From Aliishimia sp963678085 (GTDB taxonomy: Bacteria > Pseudomonadota > Alphaproteobacteria > Rhodobacterales > Rhodobacteraceae), in assembly GCA_963678085.1 (NCBI GenBank), contig OY782680.1, forward strand, positions 3,100,001-3,164,000: a stretch of 64,000 nt of DNA, read 5' to 3'. Shown here one piece after another: positions 49,244 through 58,157 of this stretch. Below the pieces are notes generated by a model that worked only from the letters and a program-made list of their open reading frames with translations, did no database searches and had not been told where the DNA came from. Position numbers and translations under genes: made by a program. Every line of letters starts with the position of its first letter. The stretch's first letter is position 1.

Positions 49244-51403
49244 ATGACAGAACCAGCCATCACCGCAGAGCTTATCGACGCGCATGGGATCAAGCCCGGT
49301 GAATATGAGCGCATCCTAGAAATCATGGGCCGAGAGCCAACATTTACTGAGCTGGGTATCTTTTCCGCGATGTGGAATGAGCATTGTTCCTACAAATCCT
49401 CTAAAATCCACCTCAAGAAATTGCCCACAACCGGCCCTCAAGTGATCTGTGGCCCCGGCGAAAATGCGGGCGTCGTTGACATTGGCGACGGGCAAGCGGT
49501 TGTTTTTAAGATGGAAAGCCACAACCACCCCTCCTATATTGAGCCCTTCCAAGGCGCGGCCACCGGCATGGGCGGTATTTTGCGCGATGTCTTCACCATG
49601 GGCGCGCGCCCGATTGCGGCGATGAATTCGCTCAGCTTTGGCGAAATGGACCACCCCAAAACCCGCTCATTGGTGCATGGCGTCGTGGCTGGGATTGGGG
49701 GCTATAGCAATTGCTTTGGCGTGCCTTGCGCGGGCGGTGAAGTGCGCTTTGACCCGGCCTATAACGGCAATTGCCTGGTGAATGCCTTTGCCGCCGGTCT
49801 CGCCGATGCCGATAAGATCTTTTATTCCGCCGCCTCGGGTGTGGGCATGCCGGTGGTGTATCTGGGGGCAAAAACCGGGCGCGACGGGGTGGGCGGGGCG
49901 ACCATGGCCTCGGCCGAATTTGACGACACAATCGAGGAAAAGCGCCCCACCGTGCAAGTGGGCGATCCTTTCACCGAAAAACGCCTGATGGAGGCGTGCC
50001 TAGAGCTGATGGCCACCGGCGCTGTGATCTCAATCCAAGATATGGGCGCGGCGGGTCTCACCTGCTCAGCCGTTGAAATGGGCGACAAAGGCGGGCTGGG
50101 CGTCAAGCTGAACCTAGAGGCCGTGCCCCAGCGCGAGCCAAACATGACCGCCTATGAAATGATGCTCTCGGAAAGCCAAGAGCGCATGCTCATGGTGCTG
50201 CGCCCCGAACTTGAAACCGAGGCCCGCGCGGTATTTGACAAATGGGATCTGGATTTTGCGATTGTGGGCGAAACCATTCCCGAGGATCGGTTTTTGATCC
50301 TGCACAATGGGCAGGTAAAGGCGGATATGCCGCTCTCCAAACTCTCCTCTGAGGCACCCGAATATGACCGGCCCTGGCAGCCAACCCCGCCCGCCGATGA
50401 GCTGCAAGATGTGCCCCAGATAGACCCGATTGACGGGCTCAAGGCGCTGATTTCCAATCCGAACTACTCCAGCAAACACTGGGTCTACGAGCAATATGAC
50501 ACCATGGTCATGGCCGATAGCGCGCGCATTCCTGGCCTTGGAGCGGGCATTGTGCGGGTGCATGGCACGGAAAAGGCGCTGGCGTTCACCTCCGATGTGA
50601 CCCCGCGCTATGTGGCTGCAAACCCGGTTGAGGGCGGCAAACAAGCCGTCGCCGAAGCCTATCGCAACCTGACCGCCGTTGGGGCTAAACCGCTCGCCAC
50701 TACGGACAATCTGAACTTCGGCAACCCCGAAAAGCCCGAGATTATGGGGCAATTTGTCGGCGCGCTGGATGGGATCGGTCAGGCTTGCACCGCGCTGGAT
50801 ATGCCCATCGTGTCGGGCAATGTCTCGCTTTATAATGAAACGGACGGCGCGGCGATCTTGCCCACCCCGACCATTGGCGCGGTGGGCCTGATTGCCAGCC
50901 CTGATGAGATGATCGGCTTTGAGGTGCGCGAGGGCCATGTAGCGCTGGTGCTTGGCGAAACGCTTGGGCATCTGGGGCAATCGGCACTTTTGTCCGAGGT
51001 GTTCAACCGCATTGAGGGCGACGCCCCCGCCGTGGATCTTGAGGCCGAGCGCGCCCATGGCGATTTCATCCGCGACAATCGCGATTGGATCAAGGCCTGC
51101 ACGGATATCTCCGATGGCGGGCTGGCGCTGGCGGCGTTTGAGCTGGCAGAAATGGCGGGCGTGGGTGTGCATCTGTTCGAAGAGGCCACTGACCAGCTCT
51201 TTGGCGAAGATCAGGCCCGCTATCTGATTGCCTGCAACTTTGATCAGGCCGAGGCACTGATGGTCGCGGCGGGCTCTGCGGGGCTATCCATCGCAACCGT
51301 TGGCCGGTTCACTGGGGACACTGTGCGCTTTGGCAATGCGGACGCGCCTTTAGCGGAACTTTCCGAAATCTACCGCTCCAGCTTCGAACTCGCGCTCGGG
51401 TAA
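49244..51403 (+). CDS. purL: Phosphoribosylformylglycinamidine synthase subunit PurL
   Basis: It carries out the fourth step of purine synthesis, converting FGAR to FGAM with ATP and ammonia delivered by PurQ. The 719 residues are typical of the small PurL that needs PurS and PurQ, which are not in this window. The N-terminal EYERILEIMGREPTFTELGIFSAMWNEHCSYKSS and GGATMASAEFDD and SIQDMGAAGLTCSAVEMG (ATP-binding halves) are clear. A GGGAGAG lies 7 bp before ATG 49244. It is monocistronic here. Confidence 0.96.
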   Translation: MTEPAITAELIDAHGIKPGEYERILEIMGREPTFTELGIFSAMWNEHCSYKSSKIHLKKLPTTGPQVICGPGENAGVVDIGDGQAVVFKMESHNHPSYIEPFQGAATGMGGILRDVFTMGARPIAAMNSLSFGEMDHPKTRSLVHGVVAGIGGYSNCFGVPCAGGEVRFDPAYNGNCLVNAFAAGLADADKIFYSAASGVGMPVVYLGAKTGRDGVGGATMASAEFDDTIEEKRPTVQVGDPFTEKRLMEACLELMATGAVISIQDMGAAGLTCSAVEMGDKGGLGVKLNLEAVPQREPNMTAYEMMLSESQERMLMVLRPELETEARAVFDKWDLDFAIVGETIPEDRFLILHNGQVKADMPLSKLSSEAPEYDRPWQPTPPADELQDVPQIDPIDGLKALISNPNYSSKHWVYEQYDTMVMADSARIPGLGAGIVRVHGTEKALAFTSDVTPRYVAANPVEGGKQAVAEAYRNLTAVGAKPLATTDNLNFGNPEKPEIMGQFVGALDGIGQACTALDMPIVSGNVSLYNETDGAAILPTPTIGAVGLIASPDEMIGFEVREGHVALVLGETLGHLGQSALLSEVFNRIEGDAPAVDLEAERAHGDFIRDNRDWIKACTDISDGGLALAAFELAEMAGVGVHLFEEATDQLFGEDQARYLIACNFDQAEALMVAAGSAGLSIATVGRFTGDTVRFGNADAPLAELSEIYRSSFELALG

Positions 51404-51509
51404 ACCAGCTGTAGCTGTTGAGTTTTGCACCGCCCCTGTGCGCAGCGGCGGGATTGCCTCCTTTTGTGCATTGCGACACTGTTTCGCTGAGCGTCAAGAG
51501 GACAGGTAA

Positions 51510-52709
51510 ATGAGCATAACCAACACAAACCAGCACTATGGCGGCATCGCCAAGACGTTTCATTGGTCCATCGCGGTTTTGATCGTAACTTTGATCCCGC
51601 TGGGGCTCATCGCCAATGAAATGCCCTATGACACATCTGAGGCACTGGCGCGCAAAGTCTTCTTGTTCTCGCTGCATAAAACGCTTGGGGTCGTTGTGTT
51701 CTTTCTCGCCCTGGCCCGCATCCTTTGGGCGCTGAGCCAAACCAAGCCCGCCGCGCTGAACCCAGATCGCAAGCTTGAACATTTTGCCGCCGAAACGGTG
51801 CATTTCGTGCTTTACGGCGCGCTGGTTCTGGTGCCGCTTACCGGGTGGCTCCATCATGCGGCCACCACCGGCTTTGCCCCGATTTGGTGGCCCTTTGGTC
51901 AGTCCCTGCCCTTTGTGCCCAAGGATGAGAGCGTCGCGCATCTGTTTAAGACGCTGCACCATATCACCGAATTGACCATGGTTGGCGCACTGGCCCTTCA
52001 CATTCTAGGCGCGCTCAAGCACCATTTTATCGACAAAGACGCCACCTTGCGGCGCATGTGGTTTGGCACCGCACCCCTGCCCAGTCTGCCCGCCCATAAA
52101 TCCCAGAACCTGCCCAAAATCGCCGCAATCATCATCTGGGCGGCATCCGTTGGGCTGGGCAGTGTGGTTGCTCTCTCTGAGCAGAAAACCGACGCAGAGC
52201 CCACCGAGCTCACCAATGTCACCTCAGACTGGCGCGTCACCCAAGGCGAAATCGGCATTACAATCGTGCAAATGGGCGCTGAGGTGAGCGGGCAATTTGC
52301 GGATTGGACCGCCGCCATTAGCTTTGATCCTGAGATAACTGAGGGGCGCGCCGGCCGCGTAGATGTCACCATCGCCATCGGCTCGCTCAGTCTGGGATCT
52401 GTGACCGATCAAGCGCTTGGAGCCGATTATTTTGCCAGTGCCTCGTTCCCCACAGCCACATTCAAAGGCGATCTATTTGCCAGCGCAGGTGCCTATAGCG
52501 CGGTCGGCACGTTGCAAATCAGAGATAAAACCTTGCCGCTCAGCTTTCCCTTCGCCCTCACCGTAACAGGCAATGAGGCCGCGATGACCGCCCAGCTCTC
52601 CCTCAACCGCATGGATTATGGCGTGGGCGCATCAATGACAGATGAGAGCAGCCTAGCCCATACCGTTTCGATCAATTTAGCGGTGACAGCGCAGCGGCCG
52701 GGTGAGTAG
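51510..52709 (+). CDS. Cytochrome b561 - YceI fusion protein
   Basis: The 399-residue protein has an N-terminal four-helix cytochrome b561 domain (about 1-185), with heme His residues in IAKTFHWSIA, FSLHKTLGV, TGWLHHA and ALALHILGALKHHF, then a single helix (about 205-222) and a YceI/lipocalin-like domain (about 235-395: SDWRVTQGEIGITIVQMGAEVSGQFADW; ADYFASASFPTATFKGDLF). YceI proteins bind isoprenoids such as quinones. The fusion suggests electron transfer between the membrane heme and a periplasmic quinone-binding domain. ATG follows AGAGGACAGG. Confidence 0.9.
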   Translation: MSITNTNQHYGGIAKTFHWSIAVLIVTLIPLGLIANEMPYDTSEALARKVFLFSLHKTLGVVVFFLALARILWALSQTKPAALNPDRKLEHFAAETVHFVLYGALVLVPLTGWLHHAATTGFAPIWWPFGQSLPFVPKDESVAHLFKTLHHITELTMVGALALHILGALKHHFIDKDATLRRMWFGTAPLPSLPAHKSQNLPKIAAIIIWAASVGLGSVVALSEQKTDAEPTELTNVTSDWRVTQGEIGITIVQMGAEVSGQFADWTAAISFDPEITEGRAGRVDVTIAIGSLSLGSVTDQALGADYFASASFPTATFKGDLFASAGAYSAVGTLQIRDKTLPLSFPFALTVTGNEAAMTAQLSLNRMDYGVGASMTDESSLAHTVSINLAVTAQRPGE

Positions 52710-53022
52710 GCCCCTTTAAACCCACGGCAAAAACGCCCAATATCCGCCAAGCTGGACGCGCCCGAGCCTGGGTGGGCGCTCCGCAATCACCGCAAATTGA
52801 GATATCGCAAAACGCTGAGACCTCAAAGCTTTTAGCAGACACCGCAATGCGCCCTCCCGGGGGAGGGTCGGGCGCGTCCAGCGCATGCGCACTGGACAAG
52901 AAATTTGCGGGCATCGTTGTTAACCACAACTTAGTCAATCTGTCGCATAACCTCTCAAGCACATGGTCAAGCGCTCCTCAAGCTGATAGCGGAGCGACTC
53001 TAGCAGAGTGCAGGAGAGCTTC
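52710..53022. other. Gene-free region with a long-range inverted repeat
   Basis: These 313 bp hold no convincing gene. GCTGGACGCGCCCGA (52751-52765) has a perfect 15-bp inverted match at 52868-52882, about 100 bp apart, with a small perfect hairpin CCCTCCC-GG-GGGAGGG (52852-52867) just inside the right arm. This could fold into one extended RNA structure or be the trace of an inverted duplication. Confidence 0.5.
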
Positions 53023-54651
53023 ATGGCGCGCAGCATCTACACCCAGTTTGCCCAAGGCGTGTCTTTGAGCTTGCGGCCCGCCTCAGATCAGCGGCCAGTT
53101 CCCGAGATGCTAAAAACCGAGATCCTCTCGGGGCTTACGGTGGCGCTGGCCCTTGTGCCCGAGGCGGTGGCCTTTGCCTTTGTGGCCGGGGTGCATCCGC
53201 TGGTGGGGCTTTATGCGGCCTTCCTTGTGGGGCTTGTCACTGCCCTGATTGGCGGGCGTCCTGGCATGATTTCGGGCGCAACCGGCGCGCTGGCTGTGGT
53301 GATGGTGGCGCTGGTGGCTGAGCACGGGGTTGAATATCTCTTTGCCACAGTGGTTTTGATGGGCGTGCTGCAAATCCTTGCGGGTATTTTCCGGCTTGGC
53401 AAATTCATTCGTCTGGTGCCCCATGCGGTAATGCTCGGCTTTGTGAACGGGCTGGCGATTGTGATTTTCCTTGCCCAGCTCTCACAATTCCAAGTGCCCG
53501 GCTCGGCTGAGGCGTCGGGACATGGCATGGGCGGTGGTGAGTGGCTCTCGGGCCTTCAGCTTTACATGATGCTTGGGCTCGTGGCGCTGACCATGGTGAT
53601 CATCTGGGGCATGCCCAAGCTGACGAATTTTGTGCCTGCCCCGCTGGCAGGGATCGCGATTGTGGCCCTGATTGTGATTGGCTTTAACCTGGATGTGCCG
53701 CGCGTGGGCGATATGGCCTCCATTGAGGGGGGGCTGCCGCCCTTCCACATCCCGATGGTGCCGTTGAATTTTGAAACGCTGCAAATCATCTTCCCCTATG
53801 CGCTGATCCTGGCCGCCATTGGCCTGATCGAAAGCCTGCTGACGCTGAACCTCGTGAATACCATGACCGATCAACGCGGCGGGGCCAGCCAAGAATGCGT
53901 GGCCCAAGGCGCGGCCAATGTGATAACCGGATTTTTCGGCGGCATGGGCGGCTGCGCGATGATTGGTCAGTCGATGATCAATGTCAAATCCGGCGGGCGC
54001 ACCCGCATTGCCGGGGTGGCGGCGGCTTTGTTCTTGCTCAGCTTTATCCTTTTTGCCTCGCCCCTGATCGAGCAAATCCCGCTGGCCGCGCTGGTGGGCG
54101 TGATGTTCATGGTGGTCATTGGCACCTTTGCCTGGAACACCTTCCGCATCATGCGAGTGAGCACGCGCTTTGCCTCTTTTGTGACGATCCTGGTCACAGT
54201 TGTCACAGTGCTGGAGGATCTCGCGGTTGCTGTGGTGGTCGGCGTGGTTGCCTCAACCCTGCATTATGCCTGGCAAAACGCCAAACGCATCACTGCCAAG
54301 ACCCATATCACGCCTGAGGGTGCGAAGGTTTATCAGCTCGACGGCCCGCTCTTCTTTGGCTCTGCCGAGGGGTTTGGCGAGCTTTTTGACGTGAAAGGCG
54401 ACCCCAACCTCGTCTATGTGGATTTCGCCGATAGCCGCGTGGCCGATCAATCTGCCCTGAACGCAATTGAAACCCTGGCCGAGCGCTATGCGGTCGAGGG
54501 CAAAGAGCTGCACCTGCGCCATCTGAGCCGCGATTGCCAGCGCCTATTGAAACAGACCGGCATGATCATTGACGAGGCCGAGGACGATCCAGATTACATG
54601 ATCGCGACCGATTACCCAATAAACCGCGGACTGTTCGGCGGGGCGCATTAA
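53023..54651 (+). CDS. SulP-family anion transporter with STAS domain
   Basis: The 542-residue protein has about 10-12 transmembrane helices (LKTEILSGLTVALALVPEAVAFAFVAGVHPLVGLYAAF start; GMGGCAMIGQSMINVKSGGRTRIAG is a SulP landmark), then a cytoplasmic STAS domain (about 435-535, YQLDGPLFFGSAEGF; VDFADSRVADQSALNAIE). Family members import sulfate, bicarbonate or other anions. The specificity cannot be read. ATG 53023 is preceded by AGGAGAG; the frame opens 15 bp earlier. Confidence 0.9.
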   Translation: MARSIYTQFAQGVSLSLRPASDQRPVPEMLKTEILSGLTVALALVPEAVAFAFVAGVHPLVGLYAAFLVGLVTALIGGRPGMISGATGALAVVMVALVAEHGVEYLFATVVLMGVLQILAGIFRLGKFIRLVPHAVMLGFVNGLAIVIFLAQLSQFQVPGSAEASGHGMGGGEWLSGLQLYMMLGLVALTMVIIWGMPKLTNFVPAPLAGIAIVALIVIGFNLDVPRVGDMASIEGGLPPFHIPMVPLNFETLQIIFPYALILAAIGLIESLLTLNLVNTMTDQRGGASQECVAQGAANVITGFFGGMGGCAMIGQSMINVKSGGRTRIAGVAAALFLLSFILFASPLIEQIPLAALVGVMFMVVIGTFAWNTFRIMRVSTRFASFVTILVTVVTVLEDLAVAVVVGVVASTLHYAWQNAKRITAKTHITPEGAKVYQLDGPLFFGSAEGFGELFDVKGDPNLVYVDFADSRVADQSALNAIETLAERYAVEGKELHLRHLSRDCQRLLKQTGMIIDEAEDDPDYMIATDYPINRGLFGGAH

Positions 54652-54667
54652 GGCAGGCTTAACCTTT

Positions 54668-54735
54668 CACCCGCGCCCCCCTTCATTTGGCTAAAAATAC
54701 CTTGCGGGGGTGTGGGGGTGCAAAACCCCCACTGT
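54668..54735 (-). repeat. 3'-end hairpin repeat, copy 3 of 4
   Basis: Same unit as 32898-32965, in the opposite orientation, located between the convergent sulP and thioesterase genes. In minus-strand orientation it lies downstream of the thioesterase stop, so it again follows a gene in its own direction. Confidence 0.8.
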
Positions 54736-54778
54736 GCAATGTCTGGGTCTTTGGGATGTTTTACAATAGGCCTATAGG

Positions 54779-55258
54779 TTATTTCATCTTCATCACAATA
54801 CAGGTCGTGCTGCCGGTCGCATAAAGCTTACCATCCTCAGCGCCGACAATCGTGCCATGGGCCACGCCGGTGGAGCGGCCCACATGATCGGTCAGCCCCT
54901 CGCATATAATCTCCATGCCCAGCGGGATCGAGCGCAGGATGTTAATTTTATATTCCAGCGTCGTGTACACGCTGCCCTTAGGCACTTTCGTCATCACCGC
55001 GCAGGCCATCGCACTATCGAGCAAAGTGCCATACCAGCCCCCATGCACGGTTCCTAGCGGGTTGGTGTTTTCAAAACTTGGCGCACCGCGAAACACCACG
55101 CGCCCCGCCTCAACAATATCCAGCTGATAGCCTAAAGTCTCACCAATGGGCGGTCCGGGCAGACGCCCCTCCAATATCCCTTGCATGAACTCAAGGCCCG
55201 ACAGCTCGGTAACTTGCGCGGGCGTCAACAGATCCTCTGGGGAATTTGCGCGAAACAT
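54779..55258 (-). CDS. PaaI-type hotdog thioesterase
   Basis: The 159-residue protein has the PaaI/4HBT hotdog pattern, with the catalytic segment TNPLGTVHGGWYGTLLDSAMACAV (about 70-93) and a C-terminal sheet ATGSTTCIVMKMK. It should hydrolyse acyl-CoA esters. It follows another thioesterase gene by 5 bp on the minus strand, so the two probably form an operon. Confidence 0.85.
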   Translation of the reverse strand: MFRANSPEDLLTPAQVTELSGLEFMQGILEGRLPGPPIGETLGYQLDIVEAGRVVFRGAPSFENTNPLGTVHGGWYGTLLDSAMACAVMTKVPKGSVYTTLEYKINILRSIPLGMEIICEGLTDHVGRSTGVAHGTIVGAEDGKLYATGSTTCIVMKMK

Positions 55259-55263
55259 CCGGC

Positions 55264-55743
55264 CTACTCCGCCTTCGCGCCATCAACAGCGATAAATCTC
55301 TCGGTAATCCGCGCAGGCAAAGGCTGGCGGCCCTGCCCGTCTTGGCGCAAATTCACAATCACACAGTCAAATGTCGCGCGCAACGTGCCCCCCGCCCAAA
55401 GCTGTTGCGCCAGCTTATAGGAAGTGTTGCGGAACGAAATACAGCGGCAGGTGGCCACATAAATCTCATCCATGACCAACTCTTGCCGGTAATGGATCTC
55501 ACCCGAGCGGATCACGATGCGCGGATTGTCCGCCGCCCCATCATAGCGCGAGATGTTCCAATCTTGCGTGTAGCGCACGCGCAGCCGCTCAAACCACTCC
55601 ATATAGACCGCATTATTCACATGTTGCAGCGCATCCAGTTCGGAAAAGCGCACCTGATCGGCCATGGCCAAGGGCTGCGGTTCGGCAATGCCAAGGGCGC
55701 GTTGTTGATCGGGGTTTAGCGGGGTGTGAAACGGTATCTGCAT
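55264..55743 (-). CDS. 4HBT-type acyl-CoA thioesterase (YbgC/FadM-like)
   Basis: The 159-residue hotdog protein has RFSELDALQHVNNAVYMEWFERLRVRY (about 30-56), the Asp-His-N signature of the 4-hydroxybenzoyl-CoA thioesterase subgroup, and a C-terminal FIAVD. I chose ATG 55743 (MQIPFHTPL); the frame opens 30 bp earlier. It is the first gene of a two-thioesterase operon, divergent from the acyl-CoA ligase at 55831, from which it is separated by 87 bp. Thioesterases beside a ligase suggest shared fatty-acid or MMPA-CoA metabolism. Confidence 0.85.
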   Translation of the reverse strand: MQIPFHTPLNPDQQRALGIAEPQPLAMADQVRFSELDALQHVNNAVYMEWFERLRVRYTQDWNISRYDGAADNPRIVIRSGEIHYRQELVMDEIYVATCRCISFRNTSYKLAQQLWAGGTLRATFDCVIVNLRQDGQGRQPLPARITERFIAVDGAKAE

Positions 55744-55830
55744 GGCCCAGCCATATGAAAGCCGCTGCCCCATTGCAAGTGCCCGCCGTTACGTTACTTT
55801 GACACAAAAACAGGGAGAGAGGAGACAGCC

Positions 55831-57453
55831 ATGCGCGGTCAAATGATGCAAAGTGAGTTGATGATTTCGGGCCTGATCGTGCATGCGGCGCGCTATCATG
55901 GGGATACGGAAATCATCTCGGTTTCAAGCGATATGAGCCAAGAGACCACCACTTGGGCCGGGGTCGAGGCAAATGCCCGCGCCCTCGCCAAAGCGCTCAG
56001 CACTCTGGGCCTCAGCGAAAACGCCCGCTGCGGCACCATCGCCTGGAACAATCGCCGCCACTTAGAGATTTATTTCGGCGCCTCCGGGGCCGGCTTTGTG
56101 TGCCACACCATCAACCCGCGCCTACACCCTGAACAGCTCGCCTATATCGTCACCCATGCCGAGGATGAGGTATTGTTCATTGATCGCACCTTTGTGCCCC
56201 TGGTGGCAGCGGTGCGGGACAAGCTGACTTGCGTGAAACATATCGTGTTGATGGAGGGGGCCGATAATGGCGCCTCCGAGCAAATCCCTGGCATCACGCT
56301 TTATGATGATCTGATTGCACCCGGTGGCGATGGCTATGAGTGGCCCGAATTTGATGAGCGCACCGCCTCTTCCCTGTGTTACACCTCCGGCACCACCGGC
56401 AATCCCAAAGGCGTGCTCTATTCGCACCGCTCCACGATGCTGCATGCCTTTGCCTCGAACACCCGCGATTGTATCGGGTTTTCCGCGACAGATGTGATCC
56501 TGCCCGTTGTGCCCATGTTCCATGTGAACGCTTGGGGTGTGCCCTATGCTGCGGCTATGTCCGGCTCGCGTCTGGTGATGCCGGGGCCGGGGCTGGATGG
56601 GGCTTCGCTTGTTGGGCTGATTGATGCGCATAGCGTCACAATCTCGCTTGGGGTGCCCACGATTTGGCTGGGGCTTTTGGCGGAGGCCGAGAAATCCGGC
56701 TCGCAGCTTGCCAGCCTTGAGCGCACCGTTGTCGGCGGCTCTGCCTGCCCGCCGGTGATGATTGATACTTTCCGCGAGCGCTACGGGGTGGATACGATTC
56801 ACGCCTGGGGCATGACTGAGATGAGCCCGCTTGGCTCCTCTAACCAGCCGCTTGCCAAACACAGGGATCTCCCGCTTGAGCAGCAACGCCGCCTGCGCGA
56901 AAACCAAGGCCGCCCGCCCTACGGGGTTGAGCTGGCGATTTGGGGCGAGGATGGAGAGGTGCTGCCCAATGATGGCGCGGCGCAAGGCGATTTGATGTGC
57001 CGGGGGCCCTGGATCCTGGATAGCTACTTCAAGGCGGATGCGGGCTCGGCGCTGCAAAATGGCTGGTTCCATACCGGTGATGTGGCAAGCCTTGATCCAA
57101 ACGGCTATTTGACGATCAAGGATCGCTCCAAGGATATTATCAAATCGGGCGGAGAGTGGATTTCCTCGGTGGATCTGGAAAATATCGCCATGGGCCATCC
57201 CAAAATCGCCAATGCCGCCGTGATCGGTCTGCCCCATGCAAAATGGGATGAACGCCCGGTTCTGGTTGCCGTGGCGGCAGAGGGCGAGAGCCCGAGCGAA
57301 GCGGAATTGCTCTCCGTATTCGAGGGTAAGATCGCCAAATGGCAAACGCCCGACCGCGCGCTCTTGGTCGATGCTCTGCCGCTTGGCGCAACGGGCAAGG
57401 TGCTCAAGCGCAAGCTGCGCGAAACCTATGAGACGCTCTTGCAAGAGAGCTGA
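55831..57453 (+). CDS. DmdB-like acyl-CoA ligase (MMPA/fatty acid)
   Basis: The 540-residue AMP-forming ligase has SLCYTSGTTGNPKGVLYSHRSTMLHA (A3), HAWGMTEMSPLG (A5), GWFHTGDVASLDPNGYLTIKDRSKDIIKSGGEWIS (A7-A8) and a C-terminal GATGKVLKRKLRE with the catalytic Lys. The N-terminal MRGQMM and long stretches (ARYHG, CATIAWNN-like, VCHTINPRL) resemble DmdB, the 3-methylmercaptopropionate-CoA ligase of DMSP demethylation, which also accepts medium-chain acids. Without the other dmd genes the precise substrate is open. GAGGAG precedes the ATG. Confidence 0.85.
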   Translation: MRGQMMQSELMISGLIVHAARYHGDTEIISVSSDMSQETTTWAGVEANARALAKALSTLGLSENARCGTIAWNNRRHLEIYFGASGAGFVCHTINPRLHPEQLAYIVTHAEDEVLFIDRTFVPLVAAVRDKLTCVKHIVLMEGADNGASEQIPGITLYDDLIAPGGDGYEWPEFDERTASSLCYTSGTTGNPKGVLYSHRSTMLHAFASNTRDCIGFSATDVILPVVPMFHVNAWGVPYAAAMSGSRLVMPGPGLDGASLVGLIDAHSVTISLGVPTIWLGLLAEAEKSGSQLASLERTVVGGSACPPVMIDTFRERYGVDTIHAWGMTEMSPLGSSNQPLAKHRDLPLEQQRRLRENQGRPPYGVELAIWGEDGEVLPNDGAAQGDLMCRGPWILDSYFKADAGSALQNGWFHTGDVASLDPNGYLTIKDRSKDIIKSGGEWISSVDLENIAMGHPKIANAAVIGLPHAKWDERPVLVAVAAEGESPSEAELLSVFEGKIAKWQTPDRALLVDALPLGATGKVLKRKLRETYETLLQES

Positions 57454-57548
57454 CAGAAAATCCGTTAAGATCCCCCGCGCGCGCCGTGCTTGCAGGCACC
57501 GCGCGGTGCTCTCACCAGAATTTAACTTTTTGGTCATACAACCCTCCC

Positions 57549-57795
57549 CACGAAGCTTCTAAGACGCGCGCTGTCAATGTGGCTGGAGCATGGGCATGTG
57601 GAGCCTGGCTAAGATCTCTTTCGTCACGATGGCGCGGATAGGAAAATGATGAGCAACCAACGGTACTCCGCTATTGACACGCGGTGATCATCGATGTCTG
57701 ACGGGCCCGTTCCCTGTCCGAACTCACTTTTCCCTTATATTGATGTGCAACTCCGGTGGACTGGCTCCAGGCGGGGCATTTTGGCGTGGCTGGAT
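57549..57795 (+). repeat. Dispersed 245-bp repeat, copy B
   Basis: This is a near-identical inverted counterpart of 16273-16517. It carries the same protein C-terminal frame (motif RRALSMWLEHGHVEPG then TAA at its left part) and the conserved downstream non-coding sequence. Sequence identity stops abruptly at both ends (at CACGAAGC on the left and TGGCTGGAT on the right). Confidence 0.75.
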
Positions 57796-57884
57796 TACTT
57801 TTTTCATGCCCCGTTCATGAAATTGATACAGTTTGTGTCTATACCCACAGCCATAGGTTAGCCTGAATCAGCTAACCAATATAT

Positions 57885-57977
57885 CTGAGAGCTGACCGCC
57901 ACGACCCGCTTTGGGATGCTGGCGGGTGCGAATTTCAGCACGGTCAGGGGTCGCCACAGGCGGCCTCTTATTTTTTC
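57885..57977 (+). ncRNA. Candidate structured RNA with terminator-like T-run
   Basis: Nested perfect inverted repeats are visible: CTGACCG (57892-57898) with CGGTCAG (57941-57947), enclosing ACCCGC (57904-57909) with GCGGGT (57922-57927). A short CGCC-ACA-GGCG stem and a TTATTTTTT run (57969-57976) follow. The segment is outside any reading frame. It could be a small RNA or a compound terminator. Evidence is base pairing only. Confidence 0.35.
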
Positions 57978-58157
57978 GGGCAAAGCAATCCCAGCGCTAT
58001 AATTCAGTGCAAAGAAAGCAACTTATCAGTGTATTCAATGCATTCGCGCTGCCTTAGGCGATATCTCGCTCAGCAAAATTTTAGTTATATTTTAGTTAAT
58101 TGACGGAAAACTCAACCATAGATAGTTTCTCCTTAGAATTGAAATTTAGGGGGCCCT

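Larger units (their letters stand above)
57454..58157. other. 704-bp gene-free region
   Basis: It contains copy B of the 245-bp repeat (57549-57795), a structured segment with a T-run (57885-57977), and an AT-rich promoter-like stretch (58075-58140) before the VPLPA-CTERM gene. I see no credible open reading frame with a ribosome-binding site; the frame inside the repeat is a truncated C-terminus. Confidence 0.6.

Noticed and set aside
52672..52962. Minus-strand 96-codon frame between the b561-YceI and sulP genes
   Set aside because: It covers the inverted repeat, has no ribosome-binding site and no recognisable domain; it was treated as non-coding.
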